Source: Sphingomonas sp. 35-24ZXX
GTDB lineage: Bacteria > Pseudomonadota > Alphaproteobacteria > Sphingomonadales > Sphingomonadaceae
NCBI RefSeq assembly: GCF_000786215.1
Contig: NZ_JROG01000003.1
Location: forward strand, 496,001-560,000
Direction of reading: 5' to 3'
DNA: 64,000 nt
Shown here piece after piece: positions 17,523 to 26,178 of this stretch; position 1 is the stretch's first letter; every line of letters begins with the position of its first letter. A program made the translations under genes and the position numbers. The notes below the pieces were generated by a model, which had not been told where the DNA came from, searched no databases, and was given only the letters and a program-made list of their open reading frames with translations.

Positions 17523-18493
17523 GATCCGTCTCCCCCCAGCCGCGCTTCGCGCTCGGCATAATTGGCTTCTGCGACCCGGCGCGCGGCGATCCGGTCGAAC
17601 GCCGCGTTGATGGCGCGCTCGCGCGGCAGCAGCGTCTGCGCCTGGCGATAGCGAACCAGGGCATCGTCAAGCTCGCCGCGCTGTTCGGCACACAGCGCCA
17701 GGTTGAAGACGACCGAGCTTTGCCCCGGCACCTCACCATCGAGCGCCTGCCAGATGGCGCATGCGCCTTCGGGGTTGCGCGCGGTTGCCTTCAACGCGTC
17801 GCGGAACCGATCGGACTGGGCCTTGTCGAGTCCCTTGCGCACCTCCAGCACGCGGATGCCCTCGGAACGATAGACAGGTGCGATGTCGCTGCGGACTTCG
17901 TCCGCGATCTTCTCGACAAGCATCGAAACCGTATCGGGCACACTGCGATTGGCCTGGCGGTCCGGGCAGATCACGACCTGGTCGCTCTGGTACAGCTGTC
18001 GCTGATAGACGATGCCGCCCGTATCGATGCGCGCCATCCGCAGCGAGGGGTTGAGCGAGACGATGCGGCGCTGGCAGCGGATCTTGATGTCCTGTTCGCG
18101 CAGGCACTTGCCGTTGCCGTCACGCTCGACGCATTCCTTGCGGTTTTCCTCGACCGGCTGGTTCTGCACCTGTGCATTGGCGATACCCGACAAGACCGCA
18201 TCGGCCGGCGCATTGGACCGTTCGACGACGACGCGAAAATAAGGCTGGCCGAGCACCGAAACCTGCGCCAGCGCACCTTCCAGAGCGAACGACAGTTCGC
18301 GGCCATCGCGCCCACCGAACCGTTCGACCACCACCGATCCGACCTGCGCCGCTTCGCGGTGCCGCGCCGGATAGAGGCCGTCGACCGTCAGAGTCTCCGC
18401 CATCGCTGGCGCCGCGCTCATGGCAAGCGCGATCCCTGCCCCCAGGCGCGCGATTCCCTTGCGCCGCACGATGAAATCGAAAATCCCCGTCAT
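17519..18493 (-). CDS. Secreted TPR-containing protein of unknown function
   Basis: A 324-residue protein with a signal peptide (FIVRRKGIARLGAGIALAMSAAPAMA) and therefore probably periplasmic. The middle part has four or five Cys (CVERDGNGKCLRE, RCQRR, VICPD) that may form disulfides. The C-terminal third (SVVFNLALCAEQRGELDDALVRYRQAQ) is a tetratricopeptide-like repeat region. The ATG at 18493 follows GGGGCGG; an upstream ATG at 18571 would hide the signal peptide. It is coupled to ppk2 by ATGA. No enzymatic motif is recognised. Confidence 0.75.
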   Translation of the reverse strand: MTGIFDFIVRRKGIARLGAGIALAMSAAPAMAETLTVDGLYPARHREAAQVGSVVVERFGGRDGRELSFALEGALAQVSVLGQPYFRVVVERSNAPADAVLSGIANAQVQNQPVEENRKECVERDGNGKCLREQDIKIRCQRRIVSLNPSLRMARIDTGGIVYQRQLYQSDQVVICPDRQANRSVPDTVSMLVEKIADEVRSDIAPVYRSEGIRVLEVRKGLDKAQSDRFRDALKATARNPEGACAIWQALDGEVPGQSSVVFNLALCAEQRGELDDALVRYRQAQTLLPRERAINAAFDRIAARRVAEANYAEREARLGGDGS

Positions 18494-18611
18494 GGTAACC
18501 GCCCCAGAGTCCCTGCGCGAGCTTCCCCGCAAGAATCCTTTGAAATGTAACACAATCCTTGCCCAAGTCATGCGGCAATGCTGTGTTCGGCATCACTGGT
18601 GCACGCGTGGC

Positions 18612-18992
18612 TCAGGCCGGAACGCAGGTTATCCCATAGGCCGGGAACTGGGCATCATCGGTTATGACCACGCATCGTTCTACATGAGCCTGCGCAATGA
18701 TGAGGTGGTCGAAGGGATCGCGGTGGATGAGCGGCATCGCCTCCAGAACACGCAAATGGGCCGGAGCGAGCGCGACAAGGCGTAACTCCTGCTCCTCAAT
18801 CGCGTGCATGACAGCAGCGCCGCCCTCCCGCATCTTGCCGATGCGGTGCTTGACCGCGATTTCCCAAGGACTGGCAATGCTGACGAGAATGTCGTTGCAG
18901 GCATCGGCGATCAACCCGCGCGCAACCGAGCCCAGCTTCGGATCATCCTGGAGCCACCACAGCAAGACATGGGTGTCGATCATCAACCTCAT
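18612..18992 (-). CDS. VapC-type PIN-domain toxin
   Basis: A 126-residue PIN-domain ribonuclease, the toxin of a type II pair. The acidic metal ligands are present: Asp in MIDTHVLLWWL, Glu in SPWEIAVKHRIGKM, Asp in HRDPFDHLIIAQA and Asp in VITDDAQF. The HVLLWWL start and PWEIAVK motif place it in the common VapC branch that cleaves tRNA or rRNA. The start is the ATG at 18992, with an ATG at 18983 as alternative (AGG just upstream). The antitoxin gene ends 15 bases upstream. Confidence 0.9.
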   Translation of the reverse strand: MRLMIDTHVLLWWLQDDPKLGSVARGLIADACNDILVSIASPWEIAVKHRIGKMREGGAAVMHAIEEQELRLVALAPAHLRVLEAMPLIHRDPFDHLIIAQAHVERCVVITDDAQFPAYGITCVPA

Positions 18993-19007
18993 CGGCAGAC
19001 GCCCAAG

Positions 19008-19346
19008 TCAGGACGAGGGCCAGGGCTTGTCGCTGTCCTTGCCTTCCATGGCATCGATCAACCACTGCGGTGTCTGGTTAAAGTCATCCGCCATGTTGAT
19101 CTGCCCCCGCAGCGCACCGGGCTGGCGGGGCTTTTTCAGCGGGACGAACGCAGGTGCTGGCTCAGACTGAAACGGCACCTGCATGTCACGCACTCCTGGA
19201 TCGAGCGCACCCACAGCGCCATCGCCATCAGCGATGCCCTGCAGATACGCCTTGACCATGGCTGACAGCGAAGTTCCCAGCTCGGCCGCGCGGATGCGGG
19301 CGAGCCGGTGCGTTTCGTCATCCAGAGCGATGGTCACGTTTTTCAT
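19008..19346 (-). CDS. Ribbon-helix-helix antitoxin partner of the VapC toxin
   Basis: A 112-residue protein with an N-terminal ribbon-helix-helix DNA-binding domain (MKNVTIALDDETHRLARIRAAELGTSLSAMVKAYL, about residues 1-40) and an extended C-terminal part rich in Pro and Asp, ending PQWLIDAMEG, which would wrap the toxin. The ATG at 19346 is preferred over a GTG two codons upstream. It should repress the operon with the toxin; three 8-base direct repeats stand just before the start. It is followed directly by the toxin gene, the normal vapBC order. Confidence 0.8.
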   Translation of the reverse strand: MKNVTIALDDETHRLARIRAAELGTSLSAMVKAYLQGIADGDGAVGALDPGVRDMQVPFQSEPAPAFVPLKKPRQPGALRGQINMADDFNQTPQWLIDAMEGKDSDKPWPSS

Positions 19347-19351
19347 AACCA

Positions 19352-19375
19352 CCGCAGTATCACAGTTTCACAGTT
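19352..19375 (-). promoter_or_regulatory. Tandem 8-base repeats in front of the antitoxin gene (candidate operator)
   Basis: TCACAGTT occurs twice in tandem (19360-19367 and 19368-19375) and a third, degenerate copy CCGCAGTA fills 19352-19359. On the minus strand they read AACTGTGA AACTGTGA TACTGCGG, ending 5 bases before the ATG. Ribbon-helix-helix antitoxins bind short direct repeats of this spacing, so autoregulation is likely. A -10-like GATACT lies within the repeats. Confidence 0.5.
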
Positions 19376-19396
19376 CGGCCAAGGGTTGGCCTCAGG

Positions 19397-21175
19397 TCAG
19401 CCCTTTTGAGGCTCGACCACGCGAATGTTCAACTCGCGCAACTGCTTGAGGTTCACCGGCGACGGCGCGCCCATCATCAGGTCTTCGGCCTTCTGGTTCA
19501 TCGGGAACAGCACGACCTCGCGGATGTTGGGTTCGTCCGCCAGCAGCATCACCATGCGGTCGACGCCCGGAGCCGAACCACCATGCGGCGGTGCGCCGAA
19601 CTTGAAGGCATTGAGCATGCCCGAGAAGTTCTTCTCGACATCTTCCTTGGTGTATCCGGCGATTTCGAACGCCTTGTACATTATGTCCGGGCAATGGTTG
19701 CGGATCGCGCCCGACGACAGTTCGACGCCGTTGCAGACGATGTCGTACTGCCAGGCGAGGATGTCGAGCGGGTCCATCGTTTCCAGCGCTTCCATCTCGC
19801 CCTGCGGCATCGAGAACGGGTTGTGGCTGAAATCGACCTTCTTGGCGTCCTCATCATATTCGAACATCGGGAAGTCGACGATCCAGCAGAACTTGAACAC
19901 GCCCTGTTCGATCAGGTTCAGCTGCTCGCCCACGCGGGTGCGCGCCGCGCCTGCCAGCTTGGCCGCCTGCAGTTCCTTGCCTGCGGCGAAGAACACACCG
20001 TCATTGGGGCCAAGGCCCAGTTCGGCGATCAGCTTTGCGGTGCCTTCCTCGCCATGATTCTTGGCGATCGGGCCGCCGGGGACGCCATCCTTGATGTTGA
20101 TATAGCCCAGGCCCGCATGGCCTTCGCCGCGCGCCCAGTCGTTCATGTCGTCGAAGAACTTGCGGCTCATCGCACCTGCGCCAGGCGCAGGGATAGCGCG
20201 CACCTTGCCGCCCGAGCCAACGATCTTGTCGAACAGGCCAAAGCCCGAACCCTTGAAGTGATCGGTGACATCGCTGATCACCAGCGGGTTGCGCAGATCG
20301 GGCTTGTCCGAACCGTATTTCAGCATGGATTCGCGATAGGGAATGCGCGGGAAGGCGCCTTCGGTCACCGCCTTGCCATTGGCGAATTCCTTGAACACGC
20401 CTCCGAGCACCGGTTCCAATGCCGCGAAGACGTCGTCCTGGGTCACGAAGCTCATCTCGAGGTCGAGCTGGTAGAATTCGCCCGGGCTGCGGTCGGCGCG
20501 CGCGTCTTCGTCGCGGAAGCACGGCGCGATCTGGAAATAGCGATCGAAGCCCGCGACCATCAGCAGCTGCTTGAACATCTGCGGCGCCTGCGGCAGCGCA
20601 TAAAACTTGCCGGGATGCACGCGGCTGGGCACCAGATAATCGCGCGCGCCTTCGGGCGACGATGCGGTCAGGATCGGGGTCTGGAACTCGGTGAAGCCCT
20701 GCTCCACCATCCGGCGGCGCAGCGAGGCGATCACCTGCGAACGCAGCATGATGTTGCGGTGCAGACGTTCGCGGCGCAGATCGAGGAAGCGATAGCGCAG
20801 GCGGATATCCTCGGGATATTCCTGCTCGCCTGCGACCGGCATCGGCAGCTCTTCTGCAGCCGACTGGATCACAACCTCTGCGGCGCGCACCTCGATCTCG
20901 CCGGTCGGCAGGTTGGCGTTCACCGTTTCGGGCGAGCGAGCAACCACGGTTCCGGTGACGGTGACGACGCTTTCGACGCGCAGCCGCTCAAGCGCGGCAA
21001 AGGCCGGGCTGTCGGAATCGGTGACGATCTGGGTCAGGCCGTAATGGTCGCGCAGGTCGATAAACAGCAGATTGCCGTGATCGCGCTTGCGGTGAATCCA
21101 GCCGGACAGGCGAACCTGCTGGCCGACATCGGAAGCGCGAAGCGCGGTGCAACTGTGGGTGCGATATGCGTGCAT
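19397..21175 (-). CDS. aspS: Aspartyl-tRNA synthetase
   Basis: Class II synthetase charging tRNA-Asp. It has the N-terminal OB fold ([26 protein letters not shown]), motif 1/2 signatures ([21 protein letters not shown]), the bacterial GAD insertion in the middle and motif 3 [14 protein letters not shown]. The product is 592 residues, the normal bacterial length. The start MHAYRTH (ATG at 21175) matches close relatives; two earlier in-frame ATGs are weaker choices. It is preceded by a promoter at about 21247-21275 and a leader hairpin. Whether it is discriminating cannot be told from the sequence alone. Confidence 0.96.
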   Translation of the reverse strand: MHAYRTHSCTALRASDVGQQVRLSGWIHRKRDHGNLLFIDLRDHYGLTQIVTDSDSPAFAALERLRVESVVTVTGTVVARSPETVNANLPTGEIEVRAAEVVIQSAAEELPMPVAGEQEYPEDIRLRYRFLDLRRERLHRNIMLRSQVIASLRRRMVEQGFTEFQTPILTASSPEGARDYLVPSRVHPGKFYALPQAPQMFKQLLMVAGFDRYFQIAPCFRDEDARADRSPGEFYQLDLEMSFVTQDDVFAALEPVLGGVFKEFANGKAVTEGAFPRIPYRESMLKYGSDKPDLRNPLVISDVTDHFKGSGFGLFDKIVGSGGKVRAIPAPGAGAMSRKFFDDMNDWARGEGHAGLGYINIKDGVPGGPIAKNHGEEGTAKLIAELGLGPNDGVFFAAGKELQAAKLAGAARTRVGEQLNLIEQGVFKFCWIVDFPMFEYDEDAKKVDFSHNPFSMPQGEMEALETMDPLDILAWQYDIVCNGVELSSGAIRNHCPDIMYKAFEIAGYTKEDVEKNFSGMLNAFKFGAPPHGGSAPGVDRMVMLLADEPNIREVVLFPMNQKAEDLMMGAPSPVNLKQLRELNIRVVEPQKG

Positions 21176-21205
21176 GGAAACCATCGATCCTGATCGTGAC
21201 ATGGG

Positions 21206-21236
21206 GGCCGCCCGCCAGCATGGCGGAAGGGCGGCC
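21206..21236 (-). promoter_or_regulatory. GC-rich leader hairpin in front of aspS
   Basis: GGCCGCCC (21206-21213) pairs with GGGCGGCC (21229-21236), with an inner perfect stem GCCA/TGGC (21214-21217, 21221-21224) around GCA and a four-base bulge. It would sit at the 5' end of the aspS mRNA made from the promoter at 21247-21275, about 30 bases before the start codon. It could equally end transcripts of the FAD-oxidase gene upstream. No T-run follows. Confidence 0.45.
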
Positions 21237-21246
21237 GATAGCGCGG

Positions 21247-21275
21247 CTAACACCGTGCCGCCGTGCTTTTGTCAA
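21247..21275 (-). promoter_or_regulatory. Candidate sigma-70 promoter of aspS
   Basis: On the minus strand the perfect -35 TTGACA (21275-21270) is followed after 17 bases by TGTTAG (21252-21247). The predicted start of transcription is near 21240, giving a leader of about 65 bases for aspS. The -10 is weak, so this is a prediction. Confidence 0.5.
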
Positions 21276-21306
21276 GCTTTGTGCGTCGCCTCCCCGGCCC
21301 GACGGA

Positions 21307-22818
21307 TCAATTGATCAGCCCGAGATGGATCAGCGAATCGCACCGGAACACCGCAATATCGCCAGGATCGGGCAGCAATCGTCGCTGTGCTTGACGGAAC
21401 CGGCGATAGTCGTCACCATAGTCGCTTGCCACCCGGGCGGCATCAAGATCATTGGTCTTGCCCCAATGGCGGGTGAACCGAATGCCCATGGCATCAAGCC
21501 TGGTGACCACCGCACGATAGCTGCGATGACTGACATCGCTGCGCGGGCCATCGAAATCGATCACGACATTGTCATCGAAGCGCGCAGGTGCCAGCAACCC
21601 CGCGGCCCGCTTCATGAAGCGCAGCGTCACGACCGTGCCGCCTCCGCCGCTCAGAAACGCCTCGATCAGCGGTTCGAAAGCGCGGTCGAGATCGGCGCGC
21701 GCCATGGTCACCGACCCGTTGAACAGGTTGGCAATCGGGTTGTGCGGTTCCGTGGTATTGCCCCAGGTGGCGACGGCCTCCGGATCGTTGATATCGCGCT
21801 GCGTCGCATAGCCTGCCCGCATCGCCAGTTGCAGAACGTCGGCGCGGAACAGATCGAGCCCCGCCATCGCCTTGCCGATCAGCGTCAACGCATCATAGCC
21901 TGCCCCCACCAGCGGTCGCGGCGGCGGCGGGATCGAGGGATCATGGTCGCGTAGATACAGGAAGCGCAGCAGCGCATCCCTGCTGAATGGGGCAAAGGGG
22001 TTGAGGATCACCTGCACGAAATGAGGCTCTTCATCCAGCGCCAGCGCCCTCGAGACAGCGCGAAATTCTCCATGCGCCAGCCGGGAGATGTGCTCGCGGG
22101 TAATCCGTCCGCGCTTCTGAATGTTGCGCACCATATAGATGGGGACGCACTCGATCACCATGGCGGTGATGAAACCCATCGCCCCCACGGCCACCTGGCA
22201 TGCGGCGAAGACGTCATCGTCACGGAAGATCGTGCTGCCGGTCGCCGTGACAAACTCCCCCGACATCACCGGCTTGTGGGGCTCCACCCAGAACACGCCC
22301 GAAGGGGTCACCACCTGCAGCGCGCGGATATGATCCTGAATGCCGCCAGCATCGAGGACGCTGCCGTGGGTGCCCGTAGCGCACGCCCCTGCCCAGGTCT
22401 GGCCGTTGCTGGCTCCGCCAGTCCGCAGGCTCAAACCCATCTCCTCGGCGCTGTCATTGACCTCGTCGACGGTGGCGCCCGCCTGCACCAGCATCAGCCT
22501 GGAAGGGTCGCAGCCGGGTGCGACATCGGCGGGCGCCAGCCGGAAGCAGCGGTTGATCCGCCGGGTTTCGACCAGCCAGCCTCCATCGACGAGCGTGATC
22601 GGCGATGGCGACCAGCCAGCCCCCAACGGACGCACCTGACGCCCTGCCGCGCGCGCCTCCTGCAACAGCGCCAGCACGTCGCCAGCCACCTCTTGCAGCA
22701 CAGTGCGGCCACTGTCCGCACCGCTGTTCAGCAACTCGATCAGATCCGCGACGTCGCAGGACTCGGTACCGTGGTAGTTATCCCAACGGCTGGGCCCCCG
22801 GCGCAGAGGCGCGGGCAT
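21307..22818 (-). CDS. FAD-binding oxidoreductase related to D-arabinono-1,4-lactone oxidase
   Basis: A 503-residue flavoprotein of the vanillyl-alcohol-oxidase superfamily. The FAD (PCMH-type) domain has VRPLGAGWSPSPITL and GGASNGQTWAGACATGTHGS. The C-terminal part ends with the RFTRHWGKTND segment seen in aldonolactone oxidases. In sugar-lactone oxidases with covalent FAD the first motif is G-H-S; here it is G-W-S, so FAD is probably bound non-covalently. No signal peptide is seen. The ATG overlaps the stop of the 109-residue gene by one base, so the two are coupled. The substrate is unknown. Confidence 0.75.
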   Translation of the reverse strand: MPAPLRRGPSRWDNYHGTESCDVADLIELLNSGADSGRTVLQEVAGDVLALLQEARAAGRQVRPLGAGWSPSPITLVDGGWLVETRRINRCFRLAPADVAPGCDPSRLMLVQAGATVDEVNDSAEEMGLSLRTGGASNGQTWAGACATGTHGSVLDAGGIQDHIRALQVVTPSGVFWVEPHKPVMSGEFVTATGSTIFRDDDVFAACQVAVGAMGFITAMVIECVPIYMVRNIQKRGRITREHISRLAHGEFRAVSRALALDEEPHFVQVILNPFAPFSRDALLRFLYLRDHDPSIPPPPRPLVGAGYDALTLIGKAMAGLDLFRADVLQLAMRAGYATQRDINDPEAVATWGNTTEPHNPIANLFNGSVTMARADLDRAFEPLIEAFLSGGGGTVVTLRFMKRAAGLLAPARFDDNVVIDFDGPRSDVSHRSYRAVVTRLDAMGIRFTRHWGKTNDLDAARVASDYGDDYRRFRQAQRRLLPDPGDIAVFRCDSLIHLGLIN

Positions 22819-23147
22819 CAGCTCTCACCTGCCGGGCTGTTGCCCGCGAAAAGGCGATAGTCGATCGTCACCCGGCGGACGAAACCCAGCGTCGCCACTG
22901 ACAGCAGGATCTGGCCGAGGCTCATCGAAAACCGCATGTCGTTGATCCCGTGCCCCGATGGGTCGCTGATGCAGGCACTGCGTCCGGCGCGGGTGGCAAA
23001 GCCCCATCCGAGTATTGTCATGACCTCGCGACCACCACCGACCGGACGGGAATTCTCGAGTACCAGAAACACATCACCCCCTTGAGCCAGACACTGGCCG
23101 ATGAGGCACAACGACAGAACAACGATGATCGCTTGATAAATCCACAT
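22818..23147 (-). CDS. Small exported protein of unknown function
   Basis: A 109-residue protein with an N-terminal hydrophobic segment (IYQAIIVVLSLCLIGQCLA) that is a signal peptide or membrane anchor. The rest is WGFATRAGRSACISD and LGQILLSVATLGFVRRVTIDYRLFAG, an arrangement loosely like the phage Bor-type lipoproteins, but too weak to name. It overlaps the start of the oxidase gene by one base, suggesting a shared function or transport of its partner. It diverges from rnd, with a 152-base shared upstream region. Confidence 0.6.
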   Translation of the reverse strand: MWIYQAIIVVLSLCLIGQCLAQGGDVFLVLENSRPVGGGREVMTILGWGFATRAGRSACISDPSGHGINDMRFSMSLGQILLSVATLGFVRRVTIDYRLFAGNSPAGES

Positions 23148-23265
23148 GCTTCACCCCGGCAATGGCATTAGCTGGGCGTTACATAAACGTGGGAATAATG
23201 ATTCTCAAAGATGCTAACACGTTATTCTTGTCCATAACCGATTCATTGCCTCCGTCCGCGATGGT

Positions 23266-23293
23266 TTGCGACCTTCGGCGCACGCTGTATAGG
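23266..23293 (+). promoter_or_regulatory. Candidate promoter giving a leaderless rnd mRNA
   Basis: -35 TTGCGA (23266-23271), spacer of 16 bases, -10 TATAGG (23288-23293). Only 6 bases separate the -10 from the ATG at 23300, so transcription should start at the start codon. The layout copies that of the radical SAM gene at 15595-15630. Confidence 0.5.
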
Positions 23294-23299
23294 TTGGCC

Positions 23300-24517
23300 A
23301 TGCATATCCATCCGCTGATCACCGACACCGATTCCCTTGAGCGCCTTTGCGCTCGGCTGGCCCAGTCCGACTTTGTTGCAGTCGACACGGAGTTCATGCG
23401 CGAGAACACCTATTGGCCGGAACTGTGCCTGGTGCAGATCGGTAATCTCGAAGAGGCTGCCGCCATCGATCCCAAGGCGCCCGGCATCGATCTGGGCCCG
23501 CTGCTCGACCTGCTGACCGAGAACCATGATGTCCTGAAGGTCTTTCATGCTGGGCCTCAGGATATCGAAATCATCTTCAACCTCACCGGCAAGACCCCGT
23601 CCCCGCTGTTCGATACGCAGGTCGCGGCGATGGCATTGGGGCAGGCTGAACAGATCGGTTACGCCAATCTCGTGGAAAGCTGGCTGGGGCTGACCGTCGA
23701 CAAGGGTGCGCGCTTCACCGATTGGTCGCGCAGGCCGCTGGAAGCGCGCCAGATCGACTATGCCATCGGTGATGTGACGCACCTCGCCAAGATCTTCCCC
23801 AAGATGCTCGACAAGCTGCGCCGGACAGGCCGCGGGGCATGGCTGGACATCGAGATGGAAAAGCTGGGCGATCCGCGCCAGTACAAGCCCGATCCCGATA
23901 CATTGTGGCAGCGGATCCGCCCTCCTGGCCGCAGCGCCCAGATTCTGGGCCGCATGCGGGCGCTGGCATGGTGGCGCGAAACCGAGGCACAGGACAAGAA
24001 CCTGCCGCGGGGCCGCATCATGAAGGACGAGACGCTCGCCGATATTGCCGCACACCCGCCGTCGACCCAGTCGGACCTCGGCAAGGTGCGCGGCCTGTCC
24101 GCCGCCTGGCGCGAGAACGACATCGGCGCGCGGATGATGGATGCGCTGATCGCTGCGCGTCCGCTGAGTGCTAGCGAGATGCCACCCAAGAGCCCGCGCG
24201 GCCCGGCCTTGGGAAAGGAAGGCGCGCTCGTCGCTGACCTGCTCAAGCTGCTGCTCAAGATCCGCTCGCGCGAAATCGATGTCGCCGCGCGCCTGCTGGC
24301 ACGCAGCGATGACCTGGAAGCATTGGCCGCCGGTGTCCGCAAGAATCTGCCGATCCTGGAAGGCTGGCGATTCGAGCAGTTCGGGCGCGATGCCCTGGCG
24401 CTGGTCGAAGGGCGCATGGCCTTTGCCATCGCTGATGGCCGCATCAAAATGACCCGCACCGAGCTGGCCGTCGAACCTGACATCGTGGTGGCGGCCGCGC
24501 TGGCGGAGCAGCCATGA
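23300..24517 (+). CDS. rnd: Ribonuclease D
   Basis: A 3'-5' exoribonuclease in tRNA 3'-end maturation. It has the DEDDy catalytic set: FVAVDTEFMRENTYWP (Exo I), FHAGPQDIEIIFNL (Exo II) and QIDYAIGDVTHL with Tyr and Asp (Exo III). HRDC-like helical domains follow (GRIMKDETLADIAAHPPS and the C-terminal third). The start at 23300 gives 405 residues; an extension upstream would read through the promoter. Its stop overlaps oxyR by ATGA, so the two are coupled. Confidence 0.93.
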   Translation: MHIHPLITDTDSLERLCARLAQSDFVAVDTEFMRENTYWPELCLVQIGNLEEAAAIDPKAPGIDLGPLLDLLTENHDVLKVFHAGPQDIEIIFNLTGKTPSPLFDTQVAAMALGQAEQIGYANLVESWLGLTVDKGARFTDWSRRPLEARQIDYAIGDVTHLAKIFPKMLDKLRRTGRGAWLDIEMEKLGDPRQYKPDPDTLWQRIRPPGRSAQILGRMRALAWWRETEAQDKNLPRGRIMKDETLADIAAHPPSTQSDLGKVRGLSAAWRENDIGARMMDALIAARPLSASEMPPKSPRGPALGKEGALVADLLKLLLKIRSREIDVAARLLARSDDLEALAAGVRKNLPILEGWRFEQFGRDALALVEGRMAFAIADGRIKMTRTELAVEPDIVVAAALAEQP

Positions 24518-25434
24518 CATCCTATCTGCCGACCCTCAAGCAGCTGCAATATCTGGTCGCTCTTGAGGAACATGGCCATTTCGGCAAAGCGGCAGATGCG
24601 TGTTTCGTGACTCAATCGACGCTGTCGGCGGGTCTGCGCGAGCTGGAAACCTTGCTAGGCGTGGTGCTGGTCGAGCGGACGCGCCGCGTGGTGCGGTTCA
24701 CACCGCTGGGCAACAAGGTCGTTGCCAAGGCGCATCGCATCCTGCGCGAAGCGGAAGAGCTGGCCGACCTGGTCCGCTCGTCGGGCAAGCCGCTGTCGGG
24801 TGAACTGCGGATGAGCGTGATCCCGACGATCGCTCCGTTCCTGTTACCGCGTCTGCTGCCAGGCCTTCGCCGCGAGCAGCCCGAGCTCAAGCTTTTCCTG
24901 CGCGAGGAGGTCAGCGCCGCCGCTGTCGAATCGCTGCACCATGGTCAGGTCGATTGCGTGCTGCTGGCGCTGCCGTTTCCGGCGGGCGATGTCGAAAACG
25001 AATTGCTGTTTGTCGATCCGCTTTACGTCGCCTTTCCCAAGGATGATCCGCGCGACCCGCCCGAGCAGGTCGCGCCTGCGCTGATCGACGAATCACGGCT
25101 GTTGCTGTTGGAAGATGGCCACTGCCTCAAGGACCATGCGCTGGCGGCCTGCAACCGGCCCGAACTGCGCGCCAATGCCATGATGTTCGGCACGTCGCTG
25201 CATACGCTGGTGCAGATGGTCGACAACAAGCTGGGACTAACGCTGCTCCCGCAGATGGCGATCGATGCCGGCATCCTCAACAACACCGCCGTTGTCGCGC
25301 GCCCGTTGCTGGCAGAACATGCCTCACGCGACATAGCGATCATCTGGCGCCGCAACAGCCCGCGCGCCGAGGAATTCCGCATGCTGGCCGATATTCTGCG
25401 ACGCGGCCATGCCGAAGGTCGGTGCACAGCCTGA
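24514..25434 (+). CDS. oxyR: Hydrogen-peroxide-sensing LysR regulator OxyR
   Basis: A 306-residue LysR-type activator with an N-terminal winged helix (LKQLQYLVALEEHGHFGKAADACFVTQSTLSAGL) and a C-terminal sensor domain. The redox pair is conserved: LLLEDGHCLKDHALAAC has Cys at the positions of E. coli Cys199 and Cys208, nine residues apart, which form the peroxide-induced disulfide. It is transcribed with rnd (ATGA overlap), an order often seen in sphingomonads. No katG or ahpC is in the window, so the targets are elsewhere. Confidence 0.93.
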   Translation: MTSYLPTLKQLQYLVALEEHGHFGKAADACFVTQSTLSAGLRELETLLGVVLVERTRRVVRFTPLGNKVVAKAHRILREAEELADLVRSSGKPLSGELRMSVIPTIAPFLLPRLLPGLRREQPELKLFLREEVSAAAVESLHHGQVDCVLLALPFPAGDVENELLFVDPLYVAFPKDDPRDPPEQVAPALIDESRLLLLEDGHCLKDHALAACNRPELRANAMMFGTSLHTLVQMVDNKLGLTLLPQMAIDAGILNNTAVVARPLLAEHASRDIAIIWRRNSPRAEEFRMLADILRRGHAEGRCTA

Positions 25435-25456
25435 ACGGGGCTGATCGGCGCCCGTT
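25434..25456. terminator. Hairpin between converging oxyR and pgsA
   Basis: AACGGG (25434-25439) and CCCGTT (25451-25456) form a perfect stem that begins at the last base of the oxyR stop and ends 7 bases before the pgsA stop. The position suits a two-way terminator; the T-run is minimal. Confidence 0.45.
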
Positions 25457-25462
25457 GGCCGC

Positions 25463-26014
25463 TCAATCCATGTGCTTGAGGCCAACCCGCAGATAATCCC
25501 AGCCGGTAATGAGCGTCAACAACGCGGCGCTCCACAAGGCCACAAGGCCCAGATCGTGCATCCACGGCTGATCGGGAAATCCGCCGGAAAAGATCAGCGT
25601 GCCCAGCGCCAGCAGCTGCAGCGTGGTTTTCCACTTGGCCAGCTGCGACACCGGCACGGATATCTGAAGCCCGGCGAGGAATTCGCGCAGGCCCGACACG
25701 GTGATCTCGCGCAACAGGATGATCAAGGCGGCGATCATGTGCAGCCCATCGATATTGTCATTGGCGCACAGGATCAGGATGACCGCCGCGACCATGATCT
25801 TGTCGGCAATCGGATCGAGAAAGATTCCCAGCCGCGACACCGCCCCTTGCGCACGGGCGAGATAGCCGTCGAAATAGTCGGTGATGCCCATCAGGCAGTA
25901 GACGACAAAGCCCAGCAGATAGCCGGTTGCCCAGTCCGGCCACCACAACAGGGCGGCCAACAGCGGCACGGTGACAATCCGCGAAAGCGTGAGGATGTTG
26001 GGCACGGTCAGCAT
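25463..26014 (-). CDS. pgsA: CDP-diacylglycerol-glycerol-3-phosphate 3-phosphatidyltransferase
   Basis: Makes phosphatidylglycerol phosphate in the inner membrane. The CDP-alcohol phosphotransferase signature DYFDGYLARAQGAVSRLGIFLDPIAD is complete with its four Asp, and six hydrophobic segments are predicted. The start MLTVPNILTLSRI is typical. The product is 183 residues, normal. It diverges from the LplT-like transporter gene. Confidence 0.95.
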   Translation of the reverse strand: MLTVPNILTLSRIVTVPLLAALLWWPDWATGYLLGFVVYCLMGITDYFDGYLARAQGAVSRLGIFLDPIADKIMVAAVILILCANDNIDGLHMIAALIILLREITVSGLREFLAGLQISVPVSQLAKWKTTLQLLALGTLIFSGGFPDQPWMHDLGLVALWSAALLTLITGWDYLRVGLKHMD

Positions 26015-26178
26015 GGGCTGCCCGCCTCATAGCCACATTCTGCGCAGATGGAAATGGCTTGACCGGTCCTGTTTCGAACCCGATACGGCGGCAACGGCCC
26101 GAGCGTCGTCACGCCATGTCCATCGGGCCGGGCGCGGCGGCACAGGAGCCGCGGGCCAACTACCGAGGAACTGACAGC

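Noticed and set aside
23162-23299. Longer RNase D starting at 23162
   Set aside because: It would read through the promoter elements at 23266-23293; the MHIHPLITD start fits the family.
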